From the NCBI GenBank assembly GCA_024305405.1, contig JAKNDB010000107.1:5130501-5194500 (forward strand): a stretch of 64,000 nucleotides of DNA, in the 5' to 3' direction. Position numbers and translations under genes: made by a program. Position 1 is the stretch's first letter. The number at the start of each line of letters is the position of its first letter. The notes beneath the pieces are model-generated. The model searched no databases and was not told the origin of the DNA. It worked only from the letters and a program-made list of their open reading frames with translations. This document shows positions 25,528-38,628 of this stretch, in pieces. This DNA comes from Dirofilaria immitis (lineage: Eukaryota > Nematoda > Chromadorea > Rhabditida > Onchocercidae).

Positions 25528-27143
25528 AGTACCAGATTCTTTGTCTTACATTCCAGCAGGATTTTCTACAATATATAGAAATTTTGACAAAAAAATTTCG
25601 ATCATTTTCAATATGCTTCAGTTTTCTTAACTTGATTTCACATGCGGTTACTCATTTAACCGGATCAATTCATCGCCAAGGATTCAGAAAAAAAAAGAAA
25701 AGAATGCTAGTATTCCGAAATAGTTTTTCATCAATACCTTTTCGTTGACATCATCAATAAATTTGGTTTATACAACTTATTAAATAAGATCTTCAATATC
25801 TAATACTATCAGATGGTAAATATATTTATCAGTTTTTCAGACTTCAATTAAATTAATAACACTAGTAAACTCTACCATGGAATACACGAATTTCGAATCT
25901 TGAAAATGTATACATATTGCTAAAATTCCAAATAATTTTAGAAATTCGGGAGCAGTGTTTCCGTCGCCAGTTCTATATAGAATCAACGATTTATGATGAT
26001 TATGTGGTTTTCATTTAAACCTTGATTAGATTATCAACAAAACATGTTTCAATATGTTCTAAATATTCATACTAAACGTTGCAAAAAAATTTGATAGGAA
26101 AAAAGCTAACCATAAATATTCAACTGTTATTATTGATATTATTGAAAGTTCCTCTCCTCAGTATATATTTAACCCATTTCGCTTTTTATTCCAATTCCTA
26201 CATAATCATTCAAATAAGAGAGGAATTAGGAACAATACAATGATATATCCTAAATGATAATAGTCTTAAAATATTTTCAACAAAAAAATAGAAGGATATA
26301 TATGTTATGCATTATTTCTTTAATTTATATGTTTGCACACATTCACTTTCACTCACTGCTACGTTACTACCTGATATTTCCTAACACTTTTTAAATATAT
26401 CCCTCTTGTTTTTCTCCATCGTCATTAGAGTAAGCCAATATTTAAGAACACGCCAAGTATCAATCTCAGCAATTGACTCGAATCGAATAAAAAAAGGTCA
26501 AATTAAGACTTTCATACCTCTAATATTTCAAAAATCATACAAAATAAAAAGCAACTATTAATCTTTTGACCCAACTCTCATATCAACATCTCTCCTGATT
26601 ACCGAAATCCATCCCGACATATTCCAAAGTCCTACTTTCCCCGCCAATATAAACCATGATATCCTAGTCACGTATTTCCTACGTCATGAAATGGTCTAGA
26701 AATGGATCACCTAGAAGGTGTATTATGAAAAAATAAAATGTCAGGAAGCCAGAAGCACTGAGGGGTATATTTCCATGCAACTATAATGAACAATTCAGAA
26801 TCACATTCTCATGATTCTAGTGTTCTTATGATTTTAAACATTCTTATGTTCCTGATATAATTCTTAATTTAACAGCTAATGCTGATGATGTTTCGGAATT
26901 ATGCTAAATACGATACCACAGAATGACACGTTGAAGTATTTGCTTGCCACCAGAATGACATGTCGAAGTATCTTTTCTATACTTTATGCAAATTATCTGA
27001 AAGTTTTAAAGGATGAATTTTATTTATAAATGGAAAAATTATCAAAAATTTATTCTTATCCAATGTTAACTGACTGATTTTATCGTTCTTTACTAATTTC
27101 TTTTTTTCCTGAGGCTGCACTGAAAAGTGTAGTAAGTTGTAAT
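25528..27143. other. Intergenic region between divergent genes
   Basis: This 1.6-kb AT-rich region lies between TSEN54 (leftward) and the Arg-rich orphan gene (rightward), so it should contain both promoters. I see no coding exon. A short repeated phrase, CAGAATGACA near 26920 and 26951, is present. Confidence 0.55.
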
Positions 27144-27906
27144 ATGACGGATGCAGATGTCTATTACATCGGAAATTTAGTTCTTAATGGTACCGGTGAT
27201 GGACAATCGCCACAAATGCTAAGCTTAGTACCAATGGTGATAATTAAATTTTCCAATTAATTTTCCGTCAACTAATCTTATAAAACTGAAATGAATTTAG
27301 AACTAAAATAAGTTCCTTGTCAATTCCTTTTAGCCATTTCAATTATCTATTTCAATGTATTTCCAATCTCTTATCATTTATATTTTGAAGTGTCCTTATG
27401 TTTTTTTTATTAAGAAATAAATCGTTTGTATTACTTCAATAAAAATTTTATTTCTAATTTTAATTTTAGATCTGTTTTTTTTTTAGCCTCGAAGAGTGAC
27501 AGCGCCTAATTATGCGCGTATGCAAATTAGACGAGTTGAAATTATGCGAAATTTCATTGCCCAACAAATTGAAGCGATCCCAGAAAATACAATTACTCGA
27601 AGATTAATATTGTTACGAAGGAATGAAAATGAATCGAATGATCATTCTCAGAGAGTACAACAACAACAACAACAACGTCGTAGTCGAAGTGAACAGCGAT
27701 TACGTGTAACTGAAGTGGGTTCAAGAAGAATGATTGGTGTTAATAGAAGGAATTCCATTGCAGGTTCCAGAATAGGATTCAGAAGAAGACCAATATTCAG
27801 AGTTAGAGTCAGATCAGTGCCACCAAGCGGATCAGTTTTGCAGACTACAGCTACATCTCAACCCGTTGTCACTGATGAAAATAATGTTGAAAATTTGAGG
27901 TACTAA
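27144..27906 (+). CDS. Uncharacterised Arg-rich protein
   Basis: I do not recognise this gene. Two exons are read: 27144-27236 and 27487-27906, joined in phase across a GTGATA donor and a TTTTTTTTTAG acceptor, giving about 170 residues. The first exon encodes an acidic-neutral segment (MTDADVYYIGNLVLNGTGDG). The second is strongly basic: RMQIRRVEIMRN near its start, a run of glutamines from CAA codons at about 27658-27675, then many Arg pairs (QRRSRSEQRLR, RIGFRRRPIFRVRVR). No signal peptide or membrane segment is visible. Such composition often goes with nucleic-acid binding, but that is only a guess. The open frame, good splice sites and an acceptor-like GTGTAG 14 bases before the ATG support a real gene. 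Confidence 0.6.
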
Positions 27907-28618
27907 AAAAGCACTTTTTTAAAAAAATTTGAGACTGTCAAAACAAGCTTATATGAATTTGAATTGAAACATCAGAAGTAATTATATATATTGAAAAGTT
28001 TTTTTGATTCATGTTTTTCAAAAATGAAAATCTAACTAAATTCACACTATCAATTATTGAAATTTAGATTGAAATATTTTTCAGAGAATGAAAATGATAT
28101 TTTAAATAGCAAAACATCAGATCTTATCGTAATACTTCATTGCCAAATGAATTATTTCACGGTCGAATTTTGAATTTTCATCATTTAAATATTTATTTCT
28201 ATTCTATTTTCATAACTGTGAGCAAATAATTATGGCAATTAAATAGAGTAATAAAATAAATGGATTGATTTGTATGATTACAAGAAAAATAAATTTATAT
28301 TTGAAAAATGAATCTGAAAATGAATAAATAAGCCACCTCGCAAAATTCCATACTCAAACAACTAGTTAACGAAAATCCCAAGCAAATTAGTTATCGAAAA
28401 AATTCAGTTATTGCCAGTATGAATTTTCAACTCGATCATATGGCTCGATATTGTCATCATCATTAGATCAAAGAATGAATCCCTATTTGATTTACAGAGG
28501 CGAATTTTTTTATGCAAAAATATTCACAAATTATATAAGAACTGTAAAAATTAAAATTGGTTATTCGGTTCAGTTATAATACATCGAGAGCACTTAGTTT
28601 TTCAATAGCTGTAATTCG
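27907..28618. other. Intergenic region, nothing recognised
   Basis: This 0.7-kb AT-rich spacer separates two same-strand genes. It would hold the 3' UTR of the Arg-rich gene and the promoter or trans-splice region of the PDZ gene. No other structure is evident. Confidence 0.55.
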
Positions 28619-29962
28619 ATGACGAAGGAAATATCAGTTGCAATACCGATGGAAGAAGGTGATCCACTTGGAGCAGTTCCCAATGATAAGCTTGTCATTG
28701 TTAAGGTGCAACCGGGAACGCTTGCAGATGGAAATCTTAAGGTCTTCGAAATTTATCATCAAGAGATTTACATATCAAATAACATTAATATTTCATCTGA
28801 TACTTATGATACGTTTATCTATTATCCATTTCAGATTGGCGACCAAGTGCTGAAATTAAACGATACCATTGTTCAAAATTGTGATCATTTCTTTCAGTTA
28901 CTTCGTTTTGCGCCACCATGCGCTACCATAACATTAGTGAGAGATGAAAAAAGGCAGCTGAACTTGAAGCTAAAATTCATATACCTCCGGAACGAGCTAA
29001 ATTCATCACCCGGCGTGACGGATACATATATTTCGTACGTTATGCTCATTATAATGATTGTATTTTATGGGTGAATTTGAAAAAATTACAAAAGTTCTAT
29101 TGAAATTAAAAAGCTTTTCGGAAAATATTCAAAAAATACAGAATTAAAGGCGTTCGAATGAAACAAAATATCGCATGAAAATTTCGAAATTCAAAAAGTT
29201 TGAATCCTATAGGTTGATTATACTAAAGGTAGCTCGACTTGAATGGAAAGCTGGAGGTCCAAAACTTGGCCTCGGCATTAAGCACTACCAGAATCGTGTG
29301 CTAGTATCTCGATGCGATCCAAATTCACTAGCATCACAACAGTTGCAAGTTGGGGATCATTTGATCGATATCGACGGTCATCCAGTAACTGATAAAGACG
29401 TATGTCGAGAACTTCTCCTGAAGAGTCTTCAGGCACACCATTTTGTTACAACTGTTGTGGAGCGTCCGGAAACGATGGAAGCCAGACAATGGATACAACG
29501 TGCACTTAAGGCCTCATCAGCTCAAGCTCCATCAGTTGCAATGAATAGTGATGTACGCGCTATTGCAGCTCGAGAGCGAGAAAAATTACAAAAAGTTATT
29601 GCGGTTGGTGTATTATTATAAGAAGTTAAAAACTTTCAGAATCACATATTTTTCCAGATTCCTTTGCACGTGTTATAAAAGTTAAGGTATTTACTTTCAT
29701 TAATTTCATTATTAAATTTTTGGCTTTTTTACAAAGCAAAATGAGAATTTTGTTAAGCAAATGATAAAATATTTATAATTTTTTAAGACATTTTCGAAAT
29801 ATGTAATGAAATTATTCAGATAATTTATTTCAGCCAAAGAAAAGTTGTTTACGACGAAACAATCTAAAGCGAAAACAGGTGAATATCATCGAGAGTAAAG
29901 CAACGGAATACATAATTGCTAGTGATAACGAAGGCAAAAGTCTTCGTCCTGTTCGCAAATAA
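28619..29962 (+). CDS. Two-PDZ-domain protein
   Basis: PDZ domains bind C-terminal peptides and assemble membrane or signalling complexes. Five exons are read: 28619-28741, 28835-29034, 29229-29607, 29658-29686 and 29834-29962, about 270 residues. The first PDZ spans exons 1-2 (VIVKVQPGTLADGNLK, then IGDQVLKLNDTIVQN and CATITLVRDE). The second is in exon 3 (GGPKLGLGIKHYQNRVLVS, then LQVGDHLIDIDGHPV and FVTTVVERPE). A helical, charged segment and a basic tail (KKSCLRRNN...RPVRK) follow. No membrane segment is seen. Exon 2 is 200 bases with an A6 run at 28947-28952; seven A would give 201 bases and keep the reading frame (then KAAELEAKIHIPPE), so the break is probably an assembly slip. An AATAAA signal begins about 10 bases after the stop. 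It looks like a nematode PDZ protein of unknown partner. Confidence 0.82.
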
Positions 29963-29971
29963 TTTTATAAA

Positions 29972-29977
29972 AATAAA
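29972..29977 (+). terminator. Polyadenylation signal of the PDZ gene
   Basis: A canonical AATAAA lies about 10 bases beyond the PDZ gene stop codon, a normal distance for compact nematode 3' UTRs. Confidence 0.55.
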
Positions 29978-30678
29978 ATGATTCAGAAATCGCTGAATTG
30001 TAACTGTCTACTAAAAATGAGCATAAAGTTTTGCATTAAATTTTATTAAAATAACAATTGCGCTAAAGGATTTCTTCTGCTAATATAATGATCGTACTTA
30101 ATGATTTCGTAAATTTTTTTTTTTTTTTGAACGAAAAAGAATCTTTTGAATGAGAAATGAAAGAAATGTTAGATTCAATTGATGAGTTCTTTTTCAAAAT
30201 CCTTTAGTGTATGTCATGGTCATTATTACGAATGAGCAAATGTCATGTAAAAGATGACAATCTATTTAAGATGCAAAATGAAGCTTAACATTTTAAAATT
30301 TGCTGCATTTATAAGCCGATTGTTGATATATCAGCATTGATAGCATTTCAATGCTGATGTAACGAAATTTAAAATCAGATAAAATTGCAACTGCACATTT
30401 TCTTTAACGAACCTTCCTTCGGAAGACACTTTAGAGTAAAGATTGATTGCAACTTAGCTAATTCAATAATGAGCTTTGAATATGACTTTTCTAAATCAAC
30501 AATCAATAAATGCTTCAATCCTGAAATAGCAAACGTGAAAAATTTGACATTTCTAAATCCGAGTGATTGAACGTAAAACATTTATGAAAAATTTAGAGAA
30601 TGGATATGAGAATATCGGCAGTAAGATATCAAAGCTAATTTAATATAATTTTTGGTAGTGTATTTGTGGATATAAATC
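29978..30678. other. Spacer between convergent genes
   Basis: This 0.7-kb spacer holds the 3' UTR of the Ser-rich gene on the minus strand. An A/T homopolymer lies near 30118-30129. Overlapping open frames on both strands at 30375-30581 show no family resemblance and are treated as chance. Confidence 0.5.
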
Positions 30679-31512
30679 TTATTCATTTATTAAAAGTGAC
30701 ACGGAATAGTTGGATCGAATAGCGTTAAAGTGACTTTGATCACTATCACGGCTAAATGACGCACTTCTCTTGCGGATAGATGTAAAGACTGGTTTAGCGG
30801 TTGATGTGCTACTATTGGTTCTGGGCATATATAAATGCATAGATTGATCGTGTCTATAAGGCCATTCGGTATTTGTTCCATCGGAATATACCTATAAAAT
30901 TGTAAAACTTTCATCCGGTGTTTTGATTTTTTATGATACATTGAAGTATGAGTCAATAAAGGATTTAAAACTGCAAATTGACATAACAAGAAATGATCAG
31001 CAATCAAATTTATTGACCGGACAAGAGTTATCCGAAAGATCTGAAAAAACGACAATAATCATTTAAATTTTTCTACGTGGAATCCGTGTTATAGAATCTC
31101 CTGATAAATTAGAAACCTCATGCCATCGCTTTCGTATTTCATTGAAAGCCATGTGTATCCGAAGTTTTTGAATTTCTTCTTCAAGTTGACGCTTACATAT
31201 ACACGGTTGTAGATACTGTAAATATGTTTGTTAATTAAGACTATGGGTAATTAACAAATTGTGATTTCAATAGGAATTTCGAGGATGTTGAAATTTCGAA
31301 ATTTTTGTGAACTTTCAAGTCTCCACTTTGATTGCAAAGAAAACCTGAATGAAATTAACGACCTTATTTTCTTCAACGTGCATAGACTTCATATCTCCCA
31401 TGATAAGTGTTACATTACGACGATTCTGAATTTCTGGTACAATGCGTATCGTCAAACTCATCGGTTTCCACAGTTGCTTTGTAAAAAAGTGTGCTAGTGC
31501 TGCATCAACCAT
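30679..31512 (-). CDS. Uncharacterised small Ser-rich protein
   Basis: I do not recognise this gene. Three exons join in perfect phase: 31512-31345 (56 codons), 31215-31117 (33 codons) and 30891-30679 (71 codons with stop), giving about 159 residues. The start ATG directly follows a GACATTTTAG acceptor, consistent with spliced-leader addition. The first part has hydrophobic strands (MSLTIRIVPEIQ, NVTLIMGDMK). The middle (KRQLEEEIQKLRIHMAFNEI) is a short amphipathic or coiled-coil helix. The tail is Ser/Arg-rich (SIRKRSASFSRDSDQS), so phosphorylation is possible. The weakest point is the GTTTCT donor of exon 2; without it the protein ends at TRIPRRKI. It is convergent with the PDZ gene. Confidence 0.5.
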
Positions 31513-32305
31513 CTAAAATGTCAAATCCAAGCAGCTTGTAAATATTCTAAATTTTCCAAATTTTCATAAACAAAATTAGACGAACTTCAGGTATAATCGA
31601 CAAATCGACATCATATGCATTTCGTAAATTGTAAAATTATCCGTTGAATCGTGCTTCATTAAAAAAAAACAACCGGCTTAAAGTTAATAGCTTTCATAGA
31701 ATAAACTTTACAAAATTTATCTGACAGAAAAGATTTCAATATCGTTCCAAAAATTTCAATTCCGAATTTTTCCAGGATTTTCAGAAAAAAATTAAAATTA
31801 TCGAAAATTTCTGAAATTTCTTAAATGAAATTTGACATTCAGATTTTAACAAGTTGTCAGCAATATGTTAAAATGGAGGAAAAAGAGCAATTTGAAATTT
31901 TTCCGCTCCCCTGCCCTCCCTCCCCAAAAAAAAAAAATTTTTGCTTTACCTTTCTTTAAATATAATAATGTTGCAAGGTTTTGTCCATAGCATAATATGA
32001 AACTGACTTGAGACTTATCAGTTGATAAAGCCAATGAAATGGACGTCGAAAAGAAAACTGTCCATTTAAGATATATATCAAATAAGATTCCTAAACTGAA
32101 TTTACAATTTCAATTAATTTTTAATCAACTGTGTAATCGCACAAAATTCATCGTTGAAATTGAAAGTATTGTTTATATTTATGCACTTAATTGCTTGAAT
32201 AATTCCGAATATTGAAATTAAATCGTTGATACATTAGTAGCATTTCAAATTTTCAAAATTTATTCAAAAAAATATTATCTTTATTTCATATTCTACAGAA
32301 GAAAG
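31513..32305. other. Intergenic region, no gene seen
   Basis: This AT-rich region lies upstream of the Ser-rich orphan. A purine/pyrimidine-biased patch (CCCCTGCCCTCCCTCCCC then a run of A) occurs at about 31909-31936. A 62-codon minus-strand frame across it has no support. Confidence 0.5.
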
Positions 32306-32722
<417 letters not shown>

Positions 32723-33775
32723 GATAATCAATAATCGTAAAATGCTTGAATTATGAGAGAATGTAACAGGTAAACAGGTTATATTATTTTGAAATATTAT
32801 TTTACGGTTCTTAATTATTGACAGCAGGTGAATGTCTTCTTGTAATAAATGATTGGCATCTTTCAGATTAATTTTCTTCTTCTAACTATAAATTTTATTA
32901 ACTTATATATAGCATGTGACTTCCGGAAAATTATAGTGCTATGAATTTCTTCCACCTCTATGATTTATGAAATTATTAGTTTGTAAAAAGATTAAAAGTT
33001 TAAAAAATTGAAATTCATTTTCTATTTGCAAAATATTTCGTTAAAGAAAGAAGAAATTCCACTTCGTTTATCTTTTATATACCTTCATTATATTCATAAT
33101 TTCATAGTTTTAATATTAGTAAATAATATGTCGCATAATAATAGTGGAAGGATGAAAAAGTAGAACAATTAAATATTTATTCATTGTATCATATTTTAAT
33201 ATTTAAATATATTCAATTTTTCATTTCAATAATATCTATTCTTCATTGTGTTTTAGCAATACTGATTTCAGAAGATGATAAATACAATTATCGTACAAGA
33301 AAATCTTGACATGCGATCATTTCTATCATAAATTTGGCATATGTCATCACATATTCTCTTATTTGTCCTTTCATTGATAAGCGATCACCTTTGCTATGAT
33401 GTATATCTTTTGATACCTACGTAATTCTACTACCATTCTACTACCGAATATTGGTCGTTTAGGATAGATAATTGGAATACTGCTGATAAGAACAGTTTGA
33501 CATCGTCAAATGATTTGAAAGCAATCAAGTTTTTTGATCCGGATTTAATTGTCAAAATACTAACATTTATAAATCTATTTATCAAACTTATTTAATTTTT
33601 TATTTGATTAATCCAAAAACCAATTTTCCGTCTGAATCTTCAAAAAGATTCAGAAGACATGTTAGTACAATAATGCATACTCTTTTTAAATTAAGATTCA
33701 ATATAGCTAATGAATTGAATGCTTATTTCGATGTGTATTTTCAATGCTCAGATTATTTGTTACTTCCATTCTAGA
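32723..33775. other. Intergenic region between repeat arrays
   Basis: About 1 kb of AT-rich DNA between microsatellites. I see no coding exon, hairpin or RNA gene. Confidence 0.5.
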
Positions 33776-34152
33776 CGACGAAAATGATGACAATGGCAAA
33801 CGACGACAATGACAACGACAAAGACGGCATCGACAATATCTTCTTCTATTGTTATATCGTTGTCATCTGGTATGAGGCATGTGATGTATATATATATATA
33901 TGTATAAATATGTATGTATGTATGTGTGTTGTGTGTGTTGTATGTGTTGTGTGTGTATGTGTATGTGTGTGTGTATGTATGTGTGTATGTGAGTGAGTGT
34001 ATGTATATGTGTATGTGTGGATTTGGGTATTGTTGATGGCTGATGGCTGATGATGATGATGATGATGGTGATGATGACAATGATGATGGTGATGGTGATG
34101 ATGATGATGATGATGATGGTGATGATGAAGATGGTGATGATGATGATGATTC
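33776..34152. repeat. Compound microsatellite: GAC-like, TA, TG and GAT blocks
   Basis: Four adjoining simple repeats: degenerate GAC/GACA triplets (33776-33840), a short TA block (about 33887-33901), TG/TGTA repeats (about 33910-34020) and GAT/GGTGAT triplets (about 34035-34152). Histidine-rich and Cys/Val-rich open frames here are repeat translations. Confidence 0.92.
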
Positions 34153-37100
34153 ACTCATTTATTTTCATCAACCCCAATTTGTTTGAAAGCATTAACGTAA
34201 AGAGACATGAATAGTTCGCTTTATATTCTAAAATGTTACCCTTCTTTTTAATGTGATGAGAATTAAAAAATTCGTGTTGTATATATATATATATATATTC
34301 GTTTAATTTTATTCTTTTTTCTCTCTTTACATTTCTCTCGATAATATTTTAATTATAAAATATATCTTTTCCTAATTTATACCATAATTGATCTCGAGAA
34401 AGTTAACAATTAATCTCTTAATCATTTCATTGCTTATTGGATATTTAGCACGATAGAATGTTATGATTTCGAGAAAAACTAAAAATCGAATCTAATGTGT
34501 CATATCGTATTGTAGTGATAATGAGCATTATGTGATATCGCACATGATATCACATAATGCCATTCGACGTATCCGGTATGTCGTATGGATAGTATTTCTC
34601 TTTATTCAAATGTTATATAAACTTTAAATTTTATTTCAATACATAAATATGACAAATTTAAATTTCATAATTTTAAGATTTATCACTTATCGTAAGATAT
34701 ATGAAAATACTGCTAATAATATCACAATTATCTTTTTATCTTTTTGAGTAATCATTAAATTTTATCTTTCTTTATTTCTTGGATTTTAATTTTATTCCTT
34801 AATTTTAGTTTTATTTTTCAACTTTTCAGCTTATTTGTAATCTTAAATCTATTTGATACGAAAAGCAATAGATCTATACCATATTTTAGTATATTACTTC
34901 TTCATTGTTTGATTCAAAAAGATAATCAAATGATGCATATATTATCGATTTATTTATTATCTAATTTTGTATAAACTATGTTTGGTTATTCTTTCTTCTC
35001 TCATTGCTTTTTCAAAATCTCATTTATTATTAAACTATCGGCATGGAATAATATCGTTTTATGAATTCAGTTGAATTATTCGAATTGCTTTGACAATTTT
35101 GATTTTATCAAAACATGATTCTATTATAAATTCTATCAATCTAGGCTTTCGATATATATACTACATATCATCGTTTTTTAGTGCCATGGTGTATTCAGAT
35201 TTAAATTTATGGGAGCATTGTTAAATCGATATTACTATATAGGGCTTGTCATTTTGGCTATCCTCATTCAAATTGCTTATTTTCCATTTTTCAATTTATT
35301 TTTTAAAAATTATGATGATTATTGATTGAAATATCCTATATGAAAGAAAATCCAAATTATATGAAAGAAAAATTCAAATTCAGTTTTTATGAAAGAAAAT
35401 CCAAATTCAGATTTGCATATATTTGAAATATTATGCGTAATATTGATTTCAGGATTATTTAATTAAAAATGAAAATTTAATAAAATAAATGAATATTTTC
35501 TTTAAATAATTTTCGCATTATTCCTATGTTTCTTTTTTTCTCTTTCTCGCTATATTATCTCATTTTCAAGTGATATTTCAACTAACAATGATTTCAAGCA
35601 TATATTTATGTGAGATTCAAATTTGCAATTTTACGGTTACAATTAACAATAATATGCAAATAATCATCATTTACACTTCTATGCTACGTTATATTACGTT
35701 TCGTTCATATCAATATGATTGTTTTAGAATCTTATGTAATTCGTGCGTCATTTTAGTATATTTGCAATTTCCAATAGTTCCATTGATTTTTGCTCTTATC
35801 CATATGAAACATCTCAAAATTACCATCCATTTCCTTTAGCAGAATATTAGCTTATATTTTATCATTATTAAATGATTGCTTATCATAAATCTTTTCTCCG
35901 ACCAATAGCTTTGCATCTCGAATCTTAAATCATAATATTTATATTGTTGATATATATTTTTGCTTCATTATCTCAATTGTTTCATATTCTGTTTTTCAGC
36001 TACTGTAATATCCGAGATATTGTGCTTAATATTCTTATCAATTTATTGCTGTAACTGTTATTAATTATTATCATTACTGAATTTAAGATCGATTTTAAAC
36101 CACTGTTGTATAAGAATGATAACGGTGAGTTATAATGAATAATTTAAATGCAAAGAATTATGGAAGAAGGGAACTTTCATATAAATTATGGCATATGGAA
36201 ATGTAAATAACTGAAATGGCTAGAATTAATATTTTTTAATTGATAATATCTCATTCACACTTCGAAATTGATTTTATTCAAATGATAAAAATTTGATTCC
36301 GATGTTCCCTTTTCACTATATAGTTTTAGAGGCAGAGAGGAAATCAATTTTATTCAGATCAATGGAAAATTTATTTCGAGAAATATTTCCGCTTTATCAT
36401 CTTTCTGTTTTGAGAGAACGGTGATAACTATTATATGATGCGAGAATTACTATGAAGAGAATATTCAGATAACTCTCAATCATTCTTTAAACATTATTAA
36501 TATTCATATCAAATTTTGAAATTTCATTTATTTCAATAGAAAGAGGATGTGTCGGATCAAGATATATGATTGATGATTGAAATTTGCTCAATCAATAGTT
36601 TATAAAAGGCAAAGATGTATGCTCTGATAGTTCCCATTCTATTTTAGTTTACACCGGAAATGAAACCCAAATATTTTCTTTATCTAGTATTACTGTCTTA
36701 ATTATCGTTAAATGCTTTCCTTGCATTTTCCATCTGATTTCTCGGAGTATAGTTCAGAAATTTCACATAATTACTAGAGTCTTTTTATTAGGGATTAAAA
36801 GTTTTTGCGGTGTATGCATGAATGAGTAATTAATAAAATGCTTATGTACGAATATCATTTAGTCCATTCCAATCATTTCTTGTTTTTTTTTTAACTTTTC
36901 CAATATTTCACTAATTATTTCTCAATTATTGCTCTGATAACTACCATTTTTATTCTTAAATATTTAATATTTTTAAAAAAATTCGGAATATCTCGCAATA
37001 TTTGTTTTTTTTCTTCATTTTATGTAACTGTTATTACCATAATAATTTTATAATCATTATCATTATCACAGCAATCGATAATCTGATAGTGTCATTATCA

Positions 37101-38580
37101 TTGTCACCTGCACCACTACTAAGAATTACTAAAAATTTTATGGAGTATTCGCTTATTAGAAGTTGCATCTTCGCTACCATGAATTATCAGTATAACGATA
37201 ACGACATCGATAATGATTACTATTATTATTGCTTATTTTTGGATTTTAGTGCTTGAATCTACTTATCGAATTCTTGTTCAAGAATTTGAGGGAAATCAAT
37301 CTCGAAGAAGAAATTAAACTGCGAAAAATGTAGTAACAATTATTATTATTTCACTATTAGAATACTTATACATATTGCTAAAATTATTTTTACTCTCATA
37401 ATAATTTTACCATTTGTCATGATGATTTTGTCATTATAATTATAGTTGTTATTATCGAATCATAATATCATGATATTATTTACTATCATTATATTACTCT
37501 TTTATAATTCGTTGCAGCTTTTGCTATTATCGAAAATTACAAATTGTGAATGGAGATGATTAACAGTAACTTCGAGAGCAATACTTTAATTCTTTTCTCT
37601 GCGGGTATTGAGATGATATGAACGATGCATGTTACTGATGATTCACTGATTCAAATAATAAATGGTTAGGGAGAATAACGAAAGTCTTCCGTTCTTACCA
37701 TTTCTCCTATTTAATATTCATACATATAATGATTAGATTTCCTGCTGATATTATTTCAACTATGTAAATCAAATAAAAAATAGCAATTAAGGAAAAGAGA
37801 TAGTGACAATAGACAGTTATACAATGATTATATATATTTTATTAAAAAAGTGTAATTCATTAAGATTACTTCATGTTATCCTACTCTCGAAATTCGATTC
37901 TAAAATATTTCATTTAGTGCAAGTAGAGATACACTTATATCATAGCGGGACTTTAAAGACTTCACGAGCATCAAGATGTGACATGAAAATTCGATACGGT
38001 TGGCTGAACGTTCAGAGAGTGCGGTGAAGATTGTCTGTTGGGTGCAAGGGTTTATGTTTTTCGTGTTCCTCTTTTATGACTAAACTTTATATCTAAATTA
38101 TCACTGACTGGAAAAAGTTATTTCTGGAAAAATTATTTCTAAATGATTCCTAAATGATAAGAACTGTTAATCCATCAAATGTGTCACTTGAACAAATTCT
38201 AGGTTTTGTTTTTGCAAATTTGAAATTTTTAAGTTTAATTGCTGTAAAATTTCGACTTCAGATGTATTGCTGAGATTGCTTTGTACTAATTCTTAGTTTT
38301 GTTAAGATTAGTTCATGTCAAGCGCTGTTATGACGTTTTTATTCCAGTTTCCATATGGAATCACATTTTTCAGTCAGCGGTGCTATGATAATTGAATATT
38401 TCTATCAATGTTAACCTTCTTTTGATATTTTTAATCGCTTATTAGCCTACTTTTTTTTAGTAGTAGTTGGTGTGACATCTTGATGATTAGATTGATCAGC
38501 AGCATCCTTTAATAAATTTCACTATCTACTTTTAAATCTATTATCGTTGCAGATATCACTTCCGTGGATTTTGTGATATA
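34153..38580. other. Gene-poor region upstream of profilin
   Basis: About 4.4 kb of AT-rich DNA without a supportable coding exon. It includes a short AT block near 34279-34299, a perfect hairpin at 34525-34560, a triplicated motif at about 35337-35412 (TATGAAAGAAAATCCAAATT-like), and ATT/ATC-rich patches near 37030-37070 and 37340-37500. Confidence 0.55.
34525..34560. repeat. Perfect inverted repeat, 15-bp arms
   Basis: GCATTATGTGATATC at 34525-34539 is followed by a 6-base loop and then its exact reverse complement at 34546-34560. No flanking gene or terminator context is seen. Confidence 0.9.
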
Positions 38581-38593
38581 TTTTTTATTCTAA

Positions 38594-38628
38594 ATTTCTT
38601 TTTAGGCTGCTTAATCAGTGATTGTAAA
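38594..38628 (+). other. Candidate trans-splice acceptor and 5' UTR of profilin
   Basis: TTTCTTTTTAG ending at 38605 lies 23 bases before the profilin ATG. With no upstream coding exon, it is a likely spliced-leader acceptor. Confidence 0.45.

Noticed and set aside
33760..34158. Poly-Ser/Pro and poly-His frames on the minus strand
   Set aside because: Produced by GAT and TG triplet/dinucleotide repeats in different frames; no gene structure.
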